Below, piece by piece: positions 60,649 through 64,000 of a stretch of 64,000 nt of DNA. The translations under genes were made by a program, and so were the position numbers. How positions within the stretch are numbered: the stretch's first letter is position 1; each line of letters opens with the position of its first letter. Origin of the DNA: a virus; the IMG/VR virus record IMGVR_UViG_3300005613_000001, positions 378,279-442,278 of that record, one strand, 5' to 3'. The notes under the pieces were generated by a model, which saw nothing but the letters and a program-made list of their open reading frames with translations, ran no database searches and was not told the DNA's origin.

Positions 60649-60684
60649 ATCATTATTTATGTAAGTAGAAACGTAAATAAAAGT

Positions 60685-60900
60685 ATGGACGATCAAGAGA
60701 AAAAAGACATGGAGATGTCACCACCCAAGAGGCGGGGAATTATCACGACGGGTACAATTGTTACCACTCTTATCGTGGCGGCGCTCCTAGAAGTTTTCAA
60801 AGCTACGATTAATTTCCTGTGGGGTCTTTTGTTAACTAAATTCTGGAAAAAGAAACAAGAGGAAGCAGAAAAAGAACAAAAGAAGAGTCAGTGGAATTAA
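60685..60900 (+). CDS. 71-aa single-TM protein
   Basis: MDDQEKKDMEMSPPKRRGII then a hydrophobic helix (TGTIVTTLIVAALLEVFKAT) and a KKKQEEAEKEQKK tail. Topology fits small holins or membrane adaptors, but no family match. It precedes an exported M28 peptidase by nine bases, hinting at a lysis or envelope unit. Confidence 0.6.
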   Translation: MDDQEKKDMEMSPPKRRGIITTGTIVTTLIVAALLEVFKATINFLWGLLLTKFWKKKQEEAEKEQKKSQWN

Positions 60901-60909
60901 GAGGTAATT

Positions 60910-61968
60910 ATGAAAACGAAAACGTTATTGTTAATTATTGTGGCGGGTTTAGGTTTATTTATCATTTTTCCTAATTTAGAAGTACCGCCACCAAAAGAGC
61001 AAGGTGGATTTAGTGGGATTGTAGAACACATAACCCAACCACCAGAAAAAAATTCACTTGATGATGCTGTCAGTGCTATCTCGCAAGAGGAGCTTAAAGA
61101 AGACCTCTATTACCTAGCCTCAGACGATTTAAAAGGCAGAATGACGGGAGAGCCCGGCAATGTCAAAGCGGCTGAATTTATCAAGAAAAGGCTGTTAGAA
61201 TATGGACTTCAGGTAGAATATCAGCCTTTCAGTGCTGGTGGGAGAAGCACAAACAACGTCATTGGTTGGTTAGATGGGGAAAATACCAATGAAATCGTCG
61301 TTGTAGGAGCCCATTTTGACCATATTGGTATGAGAGGCGGGGGGGTGTGTAATGGGGCTGATGATAATGCCTCCGGTACTGTAGCCGTAATCCAAATGGC
61401 TAAAGTGTTTTCCATGTTAAAGGATGAATTAAAGCGTACCGTGGTCTTTCAACTGTATTCTGGGGAGGAAATGGGACTGATCGGCAGCCGGTTCTATGCC
61501 AATAATCCAACCTTCCCCCGTGGAAATCCCAATATTAAGAACCACATTTTCATGTTGAATCTTGATATGGTAGGATATATGAACAATGGATACTACTACG
61601 CCCTAAGCCATGTGGATACTTCCTTTGATTTGCGACAAATTCGCTCTGAATTAAGTCAAAAATACCCGTTTGCGGGAGGTATCACAAAAACAGGCGGTAG
61701 TGGAAGTGACCACCAAAGCTTCTCAAATAAGGGTGTTCCGGTCTTGTGGCTCTTTACGGGAACCCACGGAAATTATCACAGAACGACGGATACAGCCGAA
61801 AAAATCAATTATGATGGCTTGGAAAAAATCACCAAATATGGATTTGAAATCCTCTGGAAAGTGGCGCAAAGTGAAGCTGCACCAGTATTTAATAAGGAAG
61901 GCTACGAACATTTGCCGATTACAAATGACCATAATCATCCAAATGTTCCATTTCCAATTCAATATTAG
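60910..61968 (+). CDS. Anchored M28 zinc aminopeptidase
   Basis: 352 residues. Signal anchor LLLIIVAGLGLFIIFPN, then M28 domain: zinc ligands His in GAHFDHIGM, Asp in GADDNASG, Glu-Glu in YSGEEMGL, Asp in LNLDMVGYM, His in GNYHRTTDT. Motif order is complete. Removes N-terminal amino acids from peptides outside the cytoplasm. Confidence 0.9.
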   Translation: MKTKTLLLIIVAGLGLFIIFPNLEVPPPKEQGGFSGIVEHITQPPEKNSLDDAVSAISQEELKEDLYYLASDDLKGRMTGEPGNVKAAEFIKKRLLEYGLQVEYQPFSAGGRSTNNVIGWLDGENTNEIVVVGAHFDHIGMRGGGVCNGADDNASGTVAVIQMAKVFSMLKDELKRTVVFQLYSGEEMGLIGSRFYANNPTFPRGNPNIKNHIFMLNLDMVGYMNNGYYYALSHVDTSFDLRQIRSELSQKYPFAGGITKTGGSGSDHQSFSNKGVPVLWLFTGTHGNYHRTTDTAEKINYDGLEKITKYGFEILWKVAQSEAAPVFNKEGYEHLPITNDHNHPNVPFPIQY

Positions 61969-61969
61969 G

Positions 61970-61998
61970 TTGACAAGCATTTTCTAATTTACTATAAT
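61970..61998 (+). promoter_or_regulatory. Perfect consensus sigma-70 promoter
   Basis: TTGACA (61970-61975), 17-nt spacer, TATAAT (61993-61998). With the terminator at 62409 it frames a single gene, an expected early transcript. The leader includes the heptamer GAGGCGG at 62012-62018. Confidence 0.85.
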
Positions 61999-62069
61999 CA
62001 CGTTCAACAATGAGGCGGGAGCAAATAAATACCCGTCCAAAACACACTTTCTTTACAGGAGACGTGACT

Positions 62070-62384
62070 ATGAGTAACCGTTTTAATGACCTTGTGAGAA
62101 ATCTTCCCGTAGCGAAGTTTTATTACAAGGGGAGAAGCCACACCCACCCAGTACGACGTACAGTTTTGGTGTCGGCCTCAACCGCCACACACATTACGGG
62201 CTACGAACTTCGGGAAGGTAACAACACAAGGACCATTGATGATGCTCCTGTGAAAACCTACCTTCGCAGCCGGATCGCTACCCGTAAGAACTGCCGTGGG
62301 GACAGTGCAATGAGAAAGGTTGGTAAGAAGAAGTTGAGTGAAACCACCCTCTCTCGCTCCAGTTTGAGCAACTTCTCCGTCTGA
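62070..62384 (+). CDS. 104-aa basic phage protein, probably early
   Basis: MSNRFNDLVRNLPVAKFYYK, a compact HPVRRTVLVSASTATHITGY strand region and a basic Ser-rich tail. CAGGAG before ATG 62070 supports this start over an in-frame ATG at 62010, which has no RBS. Type of small phage protein with GYELREG is familiar to me but unnamed. Driven by the consensus promoter. Confidence 0.65.
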   Translation: MSNRFNDLVRNLPVAKFYYKGRSHTHPVRRTVLVSASTATHITGYELREGNNTRTIDDAPVKTYLRSRIATRKNCRGDSAMRKVGKKKLSETTLSRSSLSNFSV

Positions 62385-62408
62385 GTTTCGTAGCTACGAT
62401 AGTTTGCT

Positions 62409-62442
62409 AGCCGCCCGCCTTAAAAGACGGGCGGCTTTTTTT
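62409..62442 (+). terminator. Rho-independent terminator
   Basis: Stem AGCCGCCCG / CGGGCGGCT with a 10-nt loop and seven U. Ends the early gene. The 62443-62506 stretch holds only an AT-rich spacer and an RBS (AAGAGGAA). Confidence 0.9.
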
Positions 62443-62506
62443 ATCGATTTACTAAATTAAATGTAATAGCTACTAAATAAAAAAGCAGATAACAAGAGGA
62501 ATCCTT

Positions 62507-63427
62507 ATGCCATTTTTTCAAAATCCATTTTTTCAAGATTTTAGAGGATATTTAGTTCTGGGGGACAGACAACTGAGCCCCGTATTTACGTGCCCATTGC
62601 ACGCCCAGAGAGGGCATGGGGAAATTGTCTCTATAGATTTGACAGCAACCCCTTATGATTTAACTGGGGCTGATGGGGATGGTAACGATACAGACGAATT
62701 AGTAATAAATTATGCCATCGATCCCGCTTTGCGTGATTTTACTTCCATCACTGTAAATATTGCTGCTGAAGCACTTGTGCCTGCTGCTGCTACATTGGTG
62801 GAAATCGTCACCAGCTTAAATGAAGATGATAATTTTGCAGCTTTCTTTGAAGCAAGTCAGCAATTTACAGCAACCGGAGCAAATCCCACAGGGCGAGTGA
62901 TTATTAAAGCTAAACTCCCCGCAGAACGCATTAAATTTTATGTTGCTAATACCGGGGCTGAAACCATCCTAAGATTTAATGCTCGGGCTGGGGTCAAAGA
63001 GCTACCTTCTTATTTTGCACGACATACTGTAGCAAACAGATACACTTATACCGATGGTACTGCCCTGCTTATTGAACTTGATCCAAGTAACGGAGGCGGA
63101 GCTTCTGCTGTGGATGACGATGTTATTGATAATGCCGTAGATTTGAATGGCGTGTCACTAGGGTACGATTCATCTACAGTTCAAGAAGATTATGAACTTC
63201 TTGATGGGCAATCTGGGCTATTTACGTTCCAAAATATTTGCTTAGATGGAAATGGAGATATTGCCCAAATTATTGAATATCACGCAGGCGCAGGTGTAGG
63301 TGATCTAGCAAGAAAAATTTGTTATTTAAGAGATGGTGATACAAACCCAATTCAAATTACAGAAGAACCATATGTTTTAACGGCAGATGACTTGGTAGAG
63401 CCTGATTGTACCGATTGTCCGGCATAA
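62507..63427 (+). CDS. 306-aa virion protein candidate
   Basis: MPFFQNPFFQDFRGYLVLGD, then beta-rich domains: VSIDLTATPYDLTGADGDGN, a domain with RVIIKAKLPAERIKFYVANT, and an Asp/Gly-rich C-terminus ending CTDCPA. Style of baseplate or tail-collar proteins, related in feel to 9034-9900. No signal peptide. Confidence 0.6.
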   Translation: MPFFQNPFFQDFRGYLVLGDRQLSPVFTCPLHAQRGHGEIVSIDLTATPYDLTGADGDGNDTDELVINYAIDPALRDFTSITVNIAAEALVPAAATLVEIVTSLNEDDNFAAFFEASQQFTATGANPTGRVIIKAKLPAERIKFYVANTGAETILRFNARAGVKELPSYFARHTVANRYTYTDGTALLIELDPSNGGGASAVDDDVIDNAVDLNGVSLGYDSSTVQEDYELLDGQSGLFTFQNICLDGNGDIAQIIEYHAGAGVGDLARKICYLRDGDTNPIQITEEPYVLTADDLVEPDCTDCPA

Positions 63428-63577
63428 TCAAATAAATAATAGGGTCCAATAAAGAGGCGTGGGTTCCTTAATACGGTCATCAAATTGACAATTGTGTGCA
63501 TCCACACCCACTAATCGCCCCAAAGATCTACGTCTTCCTCGTAATCCGCCTATACCAAGATTAACTAAATTATTCAT
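63428..63577 (-). CDS. 49-aa basic hypothetical protein
   Basis: MNNLVNLGIGGLRGRRRSLG and ending PLYWTLLFI. It ends exactly adjacent to the convergent virion gene. An ACATAAGG sequence precedes ATG. No other coding potential seen here. Confidence 0.5.
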   Translation of the reverse strand: MNNLVNLGIGGLRGRRRSLGRLVGVDAHNCQFDDRIKEPTPLYWTLLFI

Positions 63578-63653
63578 ACCTTATGTATTCTTCAAATTGA
63601 GAAATAGTTGCATATATAAGGTAGACGTCATTTTTTTACAGAGAGGTAATTCG

Positions 63654-64000
63654 ATGGACGAAATTAAAGTAGAAGTGATCCGTACCGAGGATGGCAGATA
63701 TGCCGAGCGTCACGTCAGGGAAGTTGCGGAAAGTGATCCCTGCGGAAAGTCCTTTGAAGCTGAAAAGGTCATCGAGCAATGGGAAGAAGATCGCCCCTTG
63801 CTTCTCAAAAAGCGAGTGCGCGAGAAGAGACAACCATGTGTTGTGGAAAGAGTTGTTGAGACAATTGAAGACAACGAAGTGGTTGATGTTCAAGTAGAAT
63901 CTATTGAGCCTGACACCAAGCTTGAATTAAGATCTCACATTGCAGTTGCCAAGCCAGAAGTAGGTGCAGCAAAAGTCGATGAGTGCTACGTAACTAGAGA
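63654..64000 (+). CDS. Acidic hypothetical protein, cut by window edge
   Basis: 115 residues visible, starting MDEIKVEVIRTEDGRYAERH, with a helical charged region containing KKRVREKRQPCVVERVVETI and a beta-rich end. RBS GAGAGG precedes ATG. The gene is open at the right edge. No family recognised. Confidence 0.6.
   Translation, partial: MDEIKVEVIRTEDGRYAERHVREVAESDPCGKSFEAEKVIEQWEEDRPLLLKKRVREKRQPCVVERVVETIEDNEVVDVQVESIEPDTKLELRSHIAVAKPEVGAAKVDECYVTR

Overview
The window is a 64-kb piece of the genome of a large T4-like tailed phage. The morphogenesis block is diagnostic. On the minus strand, in transcription order, it holds a gp17-like large terminase (58816-60648), a gp20-like portal (51061-53634), a gp21-like prohead protease, a gp22-like scaffold and a gp23-like major capsid protein (45425-46900). 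Genes are densely packed, often with 1-8 nt overlaps, and strand switches are frequent. No tRNA or rRNA gene was seen. The DNA is AT-rich by eye. A LolA-like lipoprotein, Cys/His/Tyr-rich secreted proteins and several secreted hydrolases resemble gene content of Planctomycetota, so a Gram-negative host of that kind is a weak inference.

Layout. 1-5.1 kb: a partial Hsp20, small genes, paired MGC microproteins and secreted proteins. 5.1-9 kb: a sugar epimerase and an amidoligase cassette. 9-17.6 kb: a virion protein, a McsA-like protein, a subtilisin, a glycan cassette (GT9, GT2-GT2, sulfotransferase-like) and several capsid-cargo candidates. 17.6-23.8 kb: a Dam-type methylase, a C39 peptidase, a thioredoxin, a trypsin-like protease and an HNH endonuclease. 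23.9-31.2 kb: a phage-borne type I-C CRISPR-Cas locus (cas5-cas8c-cas7, an 18-repeat array, cas3, and a decayed 4-repeat array) with no cas1, cas2 or cas4 in view. 31.2-45.3 kb: a caspase-like lipoprotein, HNH and LAGLIDADG endonucleases, a GHKL-like ATPase, a DNA methylase, proteins sharing an MGA N-terminus, a group I intron, and several secreted proteases including an M14-CAP fusion. 45.4-60.6 kb: head and packaging genes, with an intein in the portal and a 1292-residue probable virion protein. 60.7-64 kb: a TM protein, an M28 peptidase, a gene with a consensus sigma-70 promoter, a virion protein and a truncated gene.

How it fits together. About eleven small proteins begin with M-x(1-2)-[FY]-[KR]-[DE]-[WYF], often followed by a [LI]-x-E site. 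This matches the capsid-targeting sequence of T4 internal proteins, which gp21 cleaves. With a gp21 homologue present, the head may carry a large set of injected proteins, including DNA-binding ones. The CRISPR-Cas locus has complete-looking effector genes (Cascade plus Cas3) and probably acts against competing mobile DNA. Two further genome-scale signals are a strong excess of the heptamer GAGGCGG on both strands, including in spacers, and a class of genes whose TATA element lies only 5-7 nt before ATG, suggesting leaderless mRNAs.
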